The notes under the pieces are model-generated. The model did no database searches. It was not told where the DNA came from and was given only the letters and a program-made list of their open reading frames with translations. A stretch of 64,000 nt of DNA from Lentisphaeria bacterium (GTDB lineage: Bacteria; Verrucomicrobiota; Lentisphaeria; Victivallales; Victivallaceae), in the NCBI GenBank assembly GCA_017507125.1, contig JAFWBQ010000085.1, positions 1 through 64,000 on the forward strand, read 5' to 3'. Of the stretch, positions 18,042 through 26,888 are shown piece by piece. The translations under genes were made by a program, and so were the position numbers. Positions within the stretch are counted from its first letter, which is position 1, and each line of letters begins with the position of its first letter.

Positions 18042-19325
18042 TCAATTTTTTTGTTCCATAAGCCTCTCAAGTTCGGCAATGGATCTGGCTGCTGCGCCAC
18101 GGTTGGAAGCAACCAGTTCAAAGGCACGTTCACCATAGTTTTTCCGAAGCTCCGGAGAGCGGAACAATTCAGCCAGCTTGAGAAGCAGTTCCCGATCCTC
18201 GGCGATGGTCACAACACCATCACCGTTCCGGAGCAGATCCAGAAGCACACGGAAATTCCGCAGCACATGTCCGGTCACAATGGGTTTGTGCAGCAGTGCC
18301 GGTTCGATCAGATTGTGTCCTTCATCATGTCCGGCAAGAGATTTGCCCATGATGACCACATGAGCGCCGCTCATGAGTTTGAGCATTTCACCGGTCGTAT
18401 CAGCCAGAAGGACATCTATTTCAGAAGCTGCTTTCCCTGCAGTACGGCGGTGCCAGGAGAGTTTGAGTTTGTCAAGTTCAGCAGAGACATCTGCGGCACG
18501 TTCTGCATGACGGGGTACCAGAACCAGTTTCAAGGCAGGAAACTCTTTTTTAAGTTCCGCATAGGTCTCAGCCACAAGGACCTCTTCGCCGGAGTGAGTA
18601 CTGGCCCCCAGAAGGATAAGTTTATTTTCACCGAAATATTCTTCATATCCGGGATCTCCCAATTCATCGGGCAGCTGCTGGTCAAACTTCAGATTCCCGG
18701 TAACTTTGGTCACAGCATCAGGAGAAATACTTTTGATCCGGTTTTCATCCTCTGCACTCTGCATCATCATAATGCTGAAATTTTCCAACAGAGGCCGGAA
18801 GAAACAGCTGAATTTGCAATAGCCTTTCCGGGAGTGGTCAGAAATACGCCCGTTGACCAGAGCCACGGGTATCCCCCGTTTCCGGCAGCTCCAAATCAGA
18901 TTGGGCCACAATTCGGTCTCAAAAATGGCAAGCATGGAAGGCTTGATGAGATTCAAAGTCTTTCTGACGATAAAAGGGAAATCAATGGGCGCGAATATCA
19001 CGGTACAGTTTTCAGGACAATTTTTCCGTGCCAGTTCCTGTCCGGTAGTGGTGGTGGTGGAAATGACAAATTTTCTGCCGGGGTGGATTTTAAGATAGCT
19101 CCGGATCATGGAAAGAGCCACTACAGTTTCCCCCACACTGACGGCGTGGATCCAGACAGCCCCCTGAAACCCGGCAAGTTCCCGGCACCTTTCAGGCGTA
19201 AATCTGCCGAACCTTTCAGAATAAGTTGCTTTCCATCCGCCCCGGTTGCGGTACTTGATGATCAAACCGGGCAGAAAGAAGAGAAATCCCAGCGGGAGGA
19301 AGAAATTATACAATATTTTCCACAT
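18042..19325 (-). CDS. waaA: 3-deoxy-D-manno-octulosonic acid transferase
   Basis: WaaA adds Kdo to lipid IVA during LPS assembly on the inner membrane. The 427-residue protein has an N-terminal membrane anchor (FFLPLGFLFFLPGLI), then the GT30 signature WIHAVSVGETVV with a catalytic Glu. Later motifs are FETELWPNLIWSCRKRGIP, NGRISDHS, and in the C-terminal GT-B half ILLGASTHSGEEVL and GHNLIEPALLHKPIVTG. It shows the organism makes a Gram-negative outer membrane. A short CTGTA/TACAG hairpin lies just before the start codon. It follows ptsI by about 70 bp. Confidence 0.94.
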   Translation of the reverse strand: MWKILYNFFLPLGFLFFLPGLIIKYRNRGGWKATYSERFGRFTPERCRELAGFQGAVWIHAVSVGETVVALSMIRSYLKIHPGRKFVISTTTTTGQELARKNCPENCTVIFAPIDFPFIVRKTLNLIKPSMLAIFETELWPNLIWSCRKRGIPVALVNGRISDHSRKGYCKFSCFFRPLLENFSIMMMQSAEDENRIKSISPDAVTKVTGNLKFDQQLPDELGDPGYEEYFGENKLILLGASTHSGEEVLVAETYAELKKEFPALKLVLVPRHAERAADVSAELDKLKLSWHRRTAGKAASEIDVLLADTTGEMLKLMSGAHVVIMGKSLAGHDEGHNLIEPALLHKPIVTGHVLRNFRVLLDLLRNGDGVVTIAEDRELLLKLAELFRSPELRKNYGERAFELVASNRGAAARSIAELERLMEQKN

Positions 19326-19398
19326 CTGTAATCTACAGCCTTCTTCATTAAAATTTCAGTAAAAACACAAAAAAAAGCACATAACTTCAAACCAATGC

Positions 19399-21174
19399 TC
19401 AAAGTTCTGCGACCTCCGGAAAATGTTCCCGGAGCAAATTGGCGACAATTTCCTCGACTTCTGCTGCCCGGGCACACTTCAACGCAGCTTCAGCTGCCTT
19501 TACAGCATCGTACATGGAAACCGAACGTATGGCACGACGCACCAGAGGAACTGCACTTTCGACCATACTCAACTCATTGACCCCCAACCCCACGAGCAGC
19601 ACAGCCAGAGCCGGATCTGCCGCCATCTGTCCGCAGACGGCCACGGGGATCCCTCCTTCTCTGGCGCCTTCCACGGTCTTCTTTATCAGCTGCAGAACAG
19701 AAGGATGAGCAGGATGATAGAGGTATGCCACATGTTCATTGCCCCTGTCAATGGCCCGGGTATACTGCACAAGATCGTTGGTACCGATACTGAAAAAGTC
19801 ACAGATCTTGCTCAATTCGCCTGCGATCATGGCTGCGCCCGGAGTTTCGATCATGGCGCCGAGAGGAAGTTCTCTGACGTGCTCCACGCCCCTTTCTGCA
19901 AGTTCGGAGCAAAGCGCGTCTATGATCTCACGGGTTTCCCAGAGTTCTGTCACGCTGCTGACCATAGGAAGCATAATATGCAAATTGCCGTAAACACCGG
20001 CGCGGAGCAAAGCCCGGAGCTGAGTTTTGAAAAGATCCCGGCGTTCCCTGAGCGCCAACCGGATCCCCCGGAGTCCGAGGAAGGGATTTTCCTCTGCAAG
20101 GGTGGAGATCCCGGCAGCGGTCTTATCGCCCCCGATATCCATGGTGCGGATCACAACAGAAAGATCACCGGCATCAATGAGCAGTTTTTTATAGATTTCA
20201 AACTGTTCATCCTCAGTGGGATGATGGTGGGGGTTGAGAAACATGAATTCAGTTCTGACCAACCCTATACCGCCGATCCCGCAGCTTTTCATCTGAGAAA
20301 AGTCACAACAGGCAGAATCCAGATTCACAGCAAGAGGGATCGTAAATCCATCCAGTGTCTCAGGTGGAAGCGCATTATCAGCCTTCATCCGGGAGTGGAA
20401 CTCATCCGCGGCACGGGCCTTGAGACGGTATGCCTCCTCTGTACGGCTGTCAGGATTGACGATAACTCTTCCTGAAAAACCGTCGATGATAAGTTTGTCG
20501 GCACCGGTCAGATTGGCAAGAAAGCTGCCGGGAACACCGACAACAGCCGGAAGATTCAGAGAACGGGCAAGAATGGCAGTATGACTTGTCACACTGCCGT
20601 TTTCAAGAACGAAACCAAGCACCCGGGAAGTATCCAGACGTGCTGTTTCGGTAGGGGTCAGAGATGCCGCCACGATGACCCGGCTGTCATCAAGTCCCAT
20701 CATTGCTTCGCGGACATCGGTAAGATTTTCCATCAGCCTCGCTCCCACATCCTTCAGGTCAAGGGAACGCTCCCTCAGATATTCATCCTGAATAGTGGCA
20801 AAGGCTTTTTGAAAATGCTCCAATGCCTCAAAGAGAGCATATTCGGCATTGCATTTATTTGCTTTGATCCGACGTTCGATTTCACCGACAAGAGTCCGAT
20901 CCCGGACGAGCATCAGATGCGCCTCAAAGATAGCGGCATCAAGGTTGTTGAGTTTCCGCCGCAGTTCGTTTTGCAGAGAAGTCAGCTGATCTGCAGTGGC
21001 GGTGATAGCGGCATGGAGCCGCTCCAGTTCCCTGTCAAGTTCCGTCTCAGGAATATCAATACGTTCCGGAGCCACGTTGCCGGGACCGGCGATCTTCATC
21101 ACTCTGCCGACACCGATTCCGGGAGAAACTGCGATCCCCTGAAAACTGTTGGTTATATTTTCAGACAACTCCAT
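19399..21174 (-). CDS. ptsI: Phosphoenolpyruvate-protein phosphotransferase (enzyme I)
   Basis: The 591-residue EI takes phosphate from PEP and passes it to HPr. The active-site His lies in GSVTSHTAILARSLNLPA near residue 200. The PEP-binding barrel has GIGLVRTEFMFL, MLPMVSSVTEL, the nucleotide-like site FFSIGTNDLVQYTRAID, and the catalytic Cys in PVAVCGQMAADP. It is complete. It starts 3 bp after the HPr gene. No EII component lies nearby, so the pair may serve distant transporters or regulation only. Confidence 0.95.
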   Translation of the reverse strand: MELSENITNSFQGIAVSPGIGVGRVMKIAGPGNVAPERIDIPETELDRELERLHAAITATADQLTSLQNELRRKLNNLDAAIFEAHLMLVRDRTLVGEIERRIKANKCNAEYALFEALEHFQKAFATIQDEYLRERSLDLKDVGARLMENLTDVREAMMGLDDSRVIVAASLTPTETARLDTSRVLGFVLENGSVTSHTAILARSLNLPAVVGVPGSFLANLTGADKLIIDGFSGRVIVNPDSRTEEAYRLKARAADEFHSRMKADNALPPETLDGFTIPLAVNLDSACCDFSQMKSCGIGGIGLVRTEFMFLNPHHHPTEDEQFEIYKKLLIDAGDLSVVIRTMDIGGDKTAAGISTLAEENPFLGLRGIRLALRERRDLFKTQLRALLRAGVYGNLHIMLPMVSSVTELWETREIIDALCSELAERGVEHVRELPLGAMIETPGAAMIAGELSKICDFFSIGTNDLVQYTRAIDRGNEHVAYLYHPAHPSVLQLIKKTVEGAREGGIPVAVCGQMAADPALAVLLVGLGVNELSMVESAVPLVRRAIRSVSMYDAVKAAEAALKCARAAEVEEIVANLLREHFPEVAEL

Positions 21175-21177
21175 ATC

Positions 21178-21477
21178 TCAAGACTCTTCTTCGCCGAATT
21201 TATTATTGAAAAAATCTGTCACTTCCTCAAGAGCGGCCCGCGCTTCGGGACCTTCAGCAAGCACCTGAAGCTCTGTATCAAAGCCGGCTGCAAGGATCAG
21301 CATATCAAGCACGCTTGCACAATTGGCCCTGGCTTGCGGGTCCTCAGTTTTGACCAAAGTGAGAGTTGCTTCTCTGTTGGAAAGCATTGCAGCGATCTGA
21401 CTTGCCGGACGGCCATGAAGCCCCTCCCGCGTAAGCACCCGTACTTTTGCACTGATAACATTTCCGACACTGTCCAC
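21178..21477 (-). CDS. ptsH: HPr phosphocarrier protein
   Basis: The 99-residue protein has the phosphorylated histidine in REGLHGRPASQIA (His21). A Ser55 in ASVLDMLILAAG aligns with the regulatory Ser46 of HPr, the target of HPr kinase in many bacteria. The start is GTG with AGGAG about 10 bases upstream. The N-terminus is about 7 residues longer, and the C-terminus (FNNKFGEEES) slightly longer, than typical HPr. Ala is replaced by Gly after the active His. It is cotranscribed with ptsI. Confidence 0.9.
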   Translation of the reverse strand: MDSVGNVISAKVRVLTREGLHGRPASQIAAMLSNREATLTLVKTEDPQARANCASVLDMLILAAGFDTELQVLAEGPEARAALEEVTDFFNNKFGEEES

Positions 21478-21529
21478 TTTGACACGGCTCCTGTTCTGAC
21501 TTTCTGTAAAAAATTCAATACGTCTTAAT

Positions 21530-21558
21530 AATATACACCCAAAAGCTCAATAAAGCAA
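21530..21558 (-). promoter_or_regulatory. Promoter of ptsH-ptsI
   Basis: On the minus strand TTGCTT and TATATT are 17 bp apart, with GGGTG directly before the -10. Confidence 0.65.
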
Positions 21559-21628
21559 TTGCCTTTTGCCACAAAAGAGCAAAAGAGCCTCAAAAAAATT
21601 TTTTTTCACTGCATTTTGTCTCTTTTTC

Positions 21629-21657
21629 TTGAAAAATAAAAAACAGAATGCTACATT
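21629..21657 (+). promoter_or_regulatory. Promoter of the GH4 gene
   Basis: TTGAAA (21629-21634) and TACATT (21652-21657) are spaced by 17 bp. The expected start point is about 50 bp before the ATG at 21717. Confidence 0.55.
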
Positions 21658-21716
21658 ACTCAGGTTGCAGCACTGCGTTGCCAATTCTCCTCAAAACTCT
21701 ATCAAGGAACTTTACC

Positions 21717-23108
21717 ATGAAAATCACATTTTTAGGCGGCGGTTCTCTTCGTCTTCTCCCCATATTGCGCGGTATTTTTCAGGAGACTCCTGAAGTTCTC
21801 AGAGACGGAGAGATCCGTCTTGCGGATCTGCGCACGGACCGCGCCGAAGCTGTGGCACGGATGACCCGCGCCTGTCCCGAATACAAAAACGTGAACTGCA
21901 AAGTTTCGGTCTTTTCAGATGTTGACGCCGCCCTTGAAGGAACTGATGTCCTCTATCTGACCATGGCGGCAGTCCGGGAACCCTCTGATACGCAGGCGCT
22001 GTTTCTGGGCAAAGAGTACGATTACATCTCTTCGGATCAGCTTTCCATCAACGGAGCCTTTCTGGCGCTCCGGCTGGGCGGTCTTATGATGACTCTCGCC
22101 CGCAAGCTGGAAAAACTCAGTCCCAATGCGTTGATGCTGATTTTCCCCAATCCGGTTTCCGTTTACAGCTGCATGGTCAATACCTATACGAAGATCCGCG
22201 CGTTGGGGATATGCGGCGGCTTCAACAACCACCGCTGGGATCTTTCAAGAATGTGCGGCAGAGACTGCTTTGATCCTGACTGGAACGTGGTTGCCGCCGG
22301 CGTCAACCACTGCTCCTTCATTCTGCGGGGCGAATACAAGGGTGAAGACCTTTATTCATCTCTGCTTCCCCGGATCCTGACTGAAGATTGGAAATGTCCC
22401 GATAATCTCACCGGGAAGTCCACACCGATCCTGATGAGATACGCTCTGACCAGTCTTTGCAATCTCTTCCGCAAACACAAAACTCTTATTTTTTCCACCG
22501 AAAGCGACGGACTTGACCACGTTTTTGTGGAAAATGAACCCATTACAAAAGAGGTGCTGATCAGCAGAGTTACCCATACTGATCCGGAAATAAGAAGGAT
22601 CCAGAGTCTGAAAGAGATAGAAGAGCGTTTCGCAAAATTCATCGGACTTTCACAAAATACGGACCAGGTTCCCTGGAACGCTCCGGGCGAATACGCTTCT
22701 TTTATCAGCACCAATATCACTGATATCACCATTCCGATCCTCAAAGCTCTGGCGGGATTCGAGAAGATGCGGATCGTTGCCAGCCGCCCCAACTTCGGCG
22801 CCGTTGCCGGGATGCCCGACAACGCGGCTCTTGAATATACCATGGATATTTTCAAGGACACCATCACACCGGTGGAAAACCAGTATATCCCCTCCCCCTT
22901 CAAGGGACTTATTGCTTCACTCTCAGAGTTCCAGACGCTTCAGGCTGATGCCATTGCCCAGCAGGATCCCGCCATCTTTGCTGCAGCTCTTGATGCCTAC
23001 CCTGTCCACCGTCTGAGACCTGAGCGCAAAGAGTTTTTCAGAAAGATGTTTGACATATATTCAGACCTTGACCCCATGTGGAAAAAATCTCTGGACTACC
23101 TGCAGTAA
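21717..23108 (+). CDS. Glycoside hydrolase family 4 protein
   Basis: GH4 enzymes cleave alpha- or beta-glycosides by an NAD- and Mn-dependent oxidation/elimination route. The 463-residue protein starts MKITFLGGGSLRLLP (dinucleotide-binding), with AAGGA 8 bases upstream. Further family motifs are LADLRTDRAEAV, MIFPNPVS-type LIFPNPVSVYS, the metal Cys in LGICGGFNNH, and the metal His in AAGVNHCSF. Residues 430-460 form a helical end. Substrate may be a phospho-glycoside, galacturonide or glucoside; the divergent HPr-EI genes hint at phospho-sugars but this is weak. It is followed by the beta-helix gene after 30 bp. Confidence 0.8.
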   Translation: MKITFLGGGSLRLLPILRGIFQETPEVLRDGEIRLADLRTDRAEAVARMTRACPEYKNVNCKVSVFSDVDAALEGTDVLYLTMAAVREPSDTQALFLGKEYDYISSDQLSINGAFLALRLGGLMMTLARKLEKLSPNALMLIFPNPVSVYSCMVNTYTKIRALGICGGFNNHRWDLSRMCGRDCFDPDWNVVAAGVNHCSFILRGEYKGEDLYSSLLPRILTEDWKCPDNLTGKSTPILMRYALTSLCNLFRKHKTLIFSTESDGLDHVFVENEPITKEVLISRVTHTDPEIRRIQSLKEIEERFAKFIGLSQNTDQVPWNAPGEYASFISTNITDITIPILKALAGFEKMRIVASRPNFGAVAGMPDNAALEYTMDIFKDTITPVENQYIPSPFKGLIASLSEFQTLQADAIAQQDPAIFAAALDAYPVHRLRPERKEFFRKMFDIYSDLDPMWKKSLDYLQ

Positions 23109-23138
23109 AATTTTCCGGAAAACAAGAAAGAGATAAAC

Positions 23139-26100
23139 ATGATAAAAAGACTCCTTATAATTGCCGGAGCGGCGTTTTCTGCTGTGCTTTGCACACTCAA
23201 CGCCGCAGAATTTTTCGTTTCACCCGGAGGAAATGACTCCGGCAGGGGGTCTTTGAAAGCTCCTTTCAAGACCATCCAGACGGGAGTCAACAAATTGAGA
23301 CCGGGGGATACCCTGACCATTCTCCCGGGACTCTACCGGGAGTCTGTCAAATGGCACTTTGACGGTGATCCCGCCAAAAGAACCACCATCCGCGCTCAGA
23401 TCCCGGGAACAGTTCTGCTCCACGGCGACCGTGCTGTTACAGGTTTCAAAAGTCTCCCCGGCAAGAGCAACTGTTATGTACTCCCCTGCCCTCAGTCCCC
23501 CCAGGGAGTCAATGAACTTGATACCCTGACCATGTATAAGAAAGATGACACCTTTCTCAATACGCCCCATGCTTCATACGGTGTCTGGAGCTATGACGAA
23601 AAAGAAAAGCTTCTTTACATCGCCACTTCAGACGGCAAATTGCCGGAGCAGCACGCCATCACTCTTTCAGAAAAGCCGGAGTTCGGTTTGTATATCCTCC
23701 CCCGGACAAAGATCCGCAAAGTCCGCAACGTGGTCATTGACGGATTATGTGTCAGAGGTTTTTCAAGCAAAGGTTTTTCCGCCCATTCAAGTCTGTGGGG
23801 CATCGCCATCTGGAATGCAGAAAAGTGTCTGATCAGAAACTGTGTTTCTTTTCTCAATGAAGGCGGCATCACCATGTACTACGCCGACGGAAGCCGGATC
23901 GAAAAGTGCCGCGCCTACGGAAACGGCACCCACAAGCATGTTTCCGCCGGAAACATCGTCGTGTTTTACAGCCAAAACTGTGTCATTGACAATTGTATTT
24001 CTTTCAGCAGCGTCACTTACGGACTGCGCTTTTACGGAACCAATCACAAAAACACCATTTCAAATTCAGTTTCCGTCGGAGACAGCCGGGGGAGCATCTG
24101 GATCAAACCCGATGACAAAAGCAATAAACTTTTCCAGTGTTTCACCCCCGGCATGGTCGCCTGCAACCAGAGCGCCCATTGTGTTTACAACGCCAACGAC
24201 TATGACAAAAACGGCAAAGGGGGGCCGACTTCACTTCTCCTGAAAAAGCGTCATGCCGTCACGTTCCCTGAAGACTTTGCCGATCCGTGGAACTTTGATC
24301 TGCGTCTTCAGAAAGGAAGTCAGTTCAAAAAAGGATTTGCCGGAACAAATGTCTGTTTCATCTCCCCTGCGGGCAATGATGCCAATGAGGGCAAATCGGT
24401 CAAAAGTCCGTGGAAGACTCTGAAAAATGTTCCTGAGGGAGCCACCGTCTATCTGCTCCCCGGAACTTATCCCGGCGGCATGATCCTTACTGCCGCCAAT
24501 GTCACCGTCGCCGGAAGAGGTCATCATGCGCCTGCCATCATCAAAGGGGGCAGATACGGCATCTGCGTCAAGGCTCCCGGAGCGATCATCAAACGTCTTC
24601 ATTTCACTGGACAGAGTGAAAGTGCCATCGCCCTTGAAAGCGAAAGCGCGGTCATTGAATGTGCCCGTTTTGCGGCAGTGAAAAATGCGGTCACTTCTTC
24701 CGGAAGCGCCCGGATCAATATTACACATTGTACCTTTGGCAATGATGTAGAAAATATTCTGCAAGGGGATAAATGCAAAGGTAACTTTACCCATAACATC
24801 AGCGCCGTAACTCCGGCACAGCTTTATTCCTTTGACAATGTTTCCGCCCCAAGCCCTTCCCCTGCTGTTGACGGACTGCCTCATGGTCCTTACTTCTTTC
24901 TCTATGCCCCCTCTCAAATAAAAGCAAACCATGTAAAAACTCTTGTCAACAGCGCTTCAGCTGCGGATATCCTCTGGAGCATGAACTCCTCCCCCGCCGG
25001 AGCGCAGGTCACTGTATCTCCCGCAAAAGGCGGAAAAGCCATGACTTTTACCGATTTCTCAAGAGATTGTTCTTTGCACACAGTCTCTTTGTCGGGACTG
25101 AAACCGGATACGGAATACACTTTCAGGATCTCCGCACGTCCCCGGATGAAATATGTGTTGAGCGGAGAAAGAGTCCGGCAGAAATTTGACCCGGCAAAGT
25201 TAAAATATGTCACCACCGCCCCCATGAAGTTCCGGACTCCTGCCCGGGACCGCGCCCCCCGGACTTTGTATGTTTCTGTCACAGGAAACGACCTTGCAGA
25301 CGGCAGCAGCCAAACACCTTTCCGCACTGTGTCCCGGGCGGCAATGGCGGCGGCACCGGGAGATACGGTGCTGGTGGGCAAAGGGACCTACCCGGAATCG
25401 GTCTTTGTTCCAGTGAGCGGTACCGCCGCAAAACCCATTACATTCAAGGCTGCCCCCGGCGTGGAAGTCTGGCTTGACGGAGCATCACGCAGATTCTGCC
25501 GAGCTTTCATCCTTTTCGGGAAAGAACATCTTGTTTTTGACGGATTCCGTTTCAAAGGGTACGGTACGGCTTATCCCAATTCGTCAGGCATCTTCTTTGC
25601 CGCAAACAGTAAAAACATCAAAATCAGCCGCTGTTTCAGCGATTCCCGGGGCGGGGGTTATTCACCAGCCGTTCTCCACGCGAGAAATTCCGATGGGATC
25701 ACCCTTACCCAGAGTGTAGTCATCGGCGGCATGTCAGCTCTTTCTATCGTTGACAGTTCTGATGTAAAAATCGTCAACAATGTTTTCAAAAAGGCTGCCA
25801 TCTGGACTCTTGCCATTTTCTGCGATGCCCGGAAAAAAAGTGTCCTTTTTGCCAACAATATTGTGACCGACAACACCCGGGCGAAAACCTTTCAGGCTCC
25901 TCTGAAATTTTCTTCTCTGGCGAATCTCACTGAGAAAAACAACCTTTACTTCATGCGATTCCCCAGAAACCTGCGGAAGATCGCAGAGTTTATGTCACCT
26001 CAAGGGAAATTGGTTCAGCTGACTCTGGATGAGTTTTACAAATCAGCAAAGGACGATGGAAAATCTTTCTTTGCCGATCCTGAAATCCCGGTACTTTCCA

Positions 26101-26342
26101 ATCAGCTCTGCTGGCGCGACGCAGCAGAGAGAAGTGCTTTTCTTAAAAAAGGCATGTCGCACCAGCGTCACAACAACAATGTGGAAAACGGCAGAAATCC
26201 GGCGGATATCACCATGTTCCGCCACTGGAATTTCGGAGACTTTTTCAACAAAAAACTCTTTGCAGAAAGAAAAGTCGGACTTGATCCGGCACTTTTCAGC
26301 GATATGGTTGTCAAGGCGCGTCCCGGATACGAGAAGAGGTGA
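23139..26342 (+). CDS. Secreted right-handed beta-helix protein, three-module
   Basis: A Sec signal peptide (about 1-23, ending LNAAEFF) precedes a 1067-residue extracellular protein. Three DUF1565-like beta-helix starts are seen near residues 26, 406 and 709: VSPGGNDSGRGS, ISPAGNDANEGKS and VSVTGNDLADGSS. Each is followed by a PFKTIQ- or PFRTV-like strand and a PGxxxxLLPGTY turn. A fibronectin-III-like stretch (about 590-695, SGLKPDTEYTFRISA) lies before the third helix. Such helices bind or cleave polysaccharides such as pectin or alginate. No catalytic triad could be placed. It shares its layout with the protein at 34749. It is cotranscribed with GH4. Confidence 0.8.
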   Translation: MIKRLLIIAGAAFSAVLCTLNAAEFFVSPGGNDSGRGSLKAPFKTIQTGVNKLRPGDTLTILPGLYRESVKWHFDGDPAKRTTIRAQIPGTVLLHGDRAVTGFKSLPGKSNCYVLPCPQSPQGVNELDTLTMYKKDDTFLNTPHASYGVWSYDEKEKLLYIATSDGKLPEQHAITLSEKPEFGLYILPRTKIRKVRNVVIDGLCVRGFSSKGFSAHSSLWGIAIWNAEKCLIRNCVSFLNEGGITMYYADGSRIEKCRAYGNGTHKHVSAGNIVVFYSQNCVIDNCISFSSVTYGLRFYGTNHKNTISNSVSVGDSRGSIWIKPDDKSNKLFQCFTPGMVACNQSAHCVYNANDYDKNGKGGPTSLLLKKRHAVTFPEDFADPWNFDLRLQKGSQFKKGFAGTNVCFISPAGNDANEGKSVKSPWKTLKNVPEGATVYLLPGTYPGGMILTAANVTVAGRGHHAPAIIKGGRYGICVKAPGAIIKRLHFTGQSESAIALESESAVIECARFAAVKNAVTSSGSARINITHCTFGNDVENILQGDKCKGNFTHNISAVTPAQLYSFDNVSAPSPSPAVDGLPHGPYFFLYAPSQIKANHVKTLVNSASAADILWSMNSSPAGAQVTVSPAKGGKAMTFTDFSRDCSLHTVSLSGLKPDTEYTFRISARPRMKYVLSGERVRQKFDPAKLKYVTTAPMKFRTPARDRAPRTLYVSVTGNDLADGSSQTPFRTVSRAAMAAAPGDTVLVGKGTYPESVFVPVSGTAAKPITFKAAPGVEVWLDGASRRFCRAFILFGKEHLVFDGFRFKGYGTAYPNSSGIFFAANSKNIKISRCFSDSRGGGYSPAVLHARNSDGITLTQSVVIGGMSALSIVDSSDVKIVNNVFKKAAIWTLAIFCDARKKSVLFANNIVTDNTRAKTFQAPLKFSSLANLTEKNNLYFMRFPRNLRKIAEFMSPQGKLVQLTLDEFYKSAKDDGKSFFADPEIPVLSNQLCWRDAAERSAFLKKGMSHQRHNNNVENGRNPADITMFRHWNFGDFFNKKLFAERKVGLDPALFSDMVVKARPGYEKR

Positions 26343-26343
26343 T

Positions 26344-26372
26344 TTGACTTTTCGCTCTTCAGGTGGTACATT
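26344..26372 (+). promoter_or_regulatory. Promoter of the membrane protein-hydF pair
   Basis: TTGACT (26344-26349) and TACATT (26367-26372) are 17 bp apart with AGGTGG before the -10. The expected start point falls on or next to the ATG at 26379, so the first mRNA may be leaderless. Confidence 0.6.
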
Positions 26373-26378
26373 ATACCT

Positions 26379-26867
26379 ATGATGGATCCATTTATCAAAA
26401 CATTTACCGCATCTCAAATACGCGGCGCTCTCCTGGGCAGCGCCGTGTGTTCCCCTCTGGTCTCTTTTCTGACCAATCTGCGCTGCCAGAGCCTGACGCT
26501 GCCCCGGGCCGTCACTGACGGCGTCCTCACCACAGTCATCATTGCTCTGGTCGTTGCGTGGGGAGCGGATTTTGTCTTCCGTGCCGGAATGCGGCGAAAT
26601 CCCTGGTTCCGCCTTGAGGATCACCCTTTAGGGGAAGCAGGAGGCATTATTATGGAGCTGCTGCCCACCTCTTTCACCTGTATCGGCATTATCTTTGCAC
26701 TGGCAGGGGGAGCGCTCTGTGCATTCCTGCTTTATCTGATCTATACCGTTGCGGGGATCGAGACTCTCGCATTCGGAACTTTTATCATCTTCAAACTGCT
26801 CTATCCGGCACTGGTGGGAGCAGTAACAGCGCGATATGCGGCTTTGAACAACTTCCGATTCCGCTGA
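26379..26867 (+). CDS. Membrane protein of unknown function
   Basis: This 162-residue protein has about four hydrophobic segments: near 18-35, 45-68 (VLTTVIIALVVAWGADFVF), 97-125 (TCIGIIFALAGGALCAFLLYL) and 128-150. An Arg-rich loop (RAGMRRNPWFR) lies after the second. No family was recognised. There is no clear ribosome site, and the promoter sits so close that translation could be leaderless; ATG 26382 is the alternative start. hydF follows after 21 bp, so the two are cotranscribed. Whether it contributes to hydrogen metabolism is unknown. Confidence 0.6.
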   Translation: MMDPFIKTFTASQIRGALLGSAVCSPLVSFLTNLRCQSLTLPRAVTDGVLTTVIIALVVAWGADFVFRAGMRRNPWFRLEDHPLGEAGGIIMELLPTSFTCIGIIFALAGGALCAFLLYLIYTVAGIETLAFGTFIIFKLLYPALVGAVTARYAALNNFRFR

Positions 26868-26888
26868 ACAAGGAGTTTTTCCATCATT

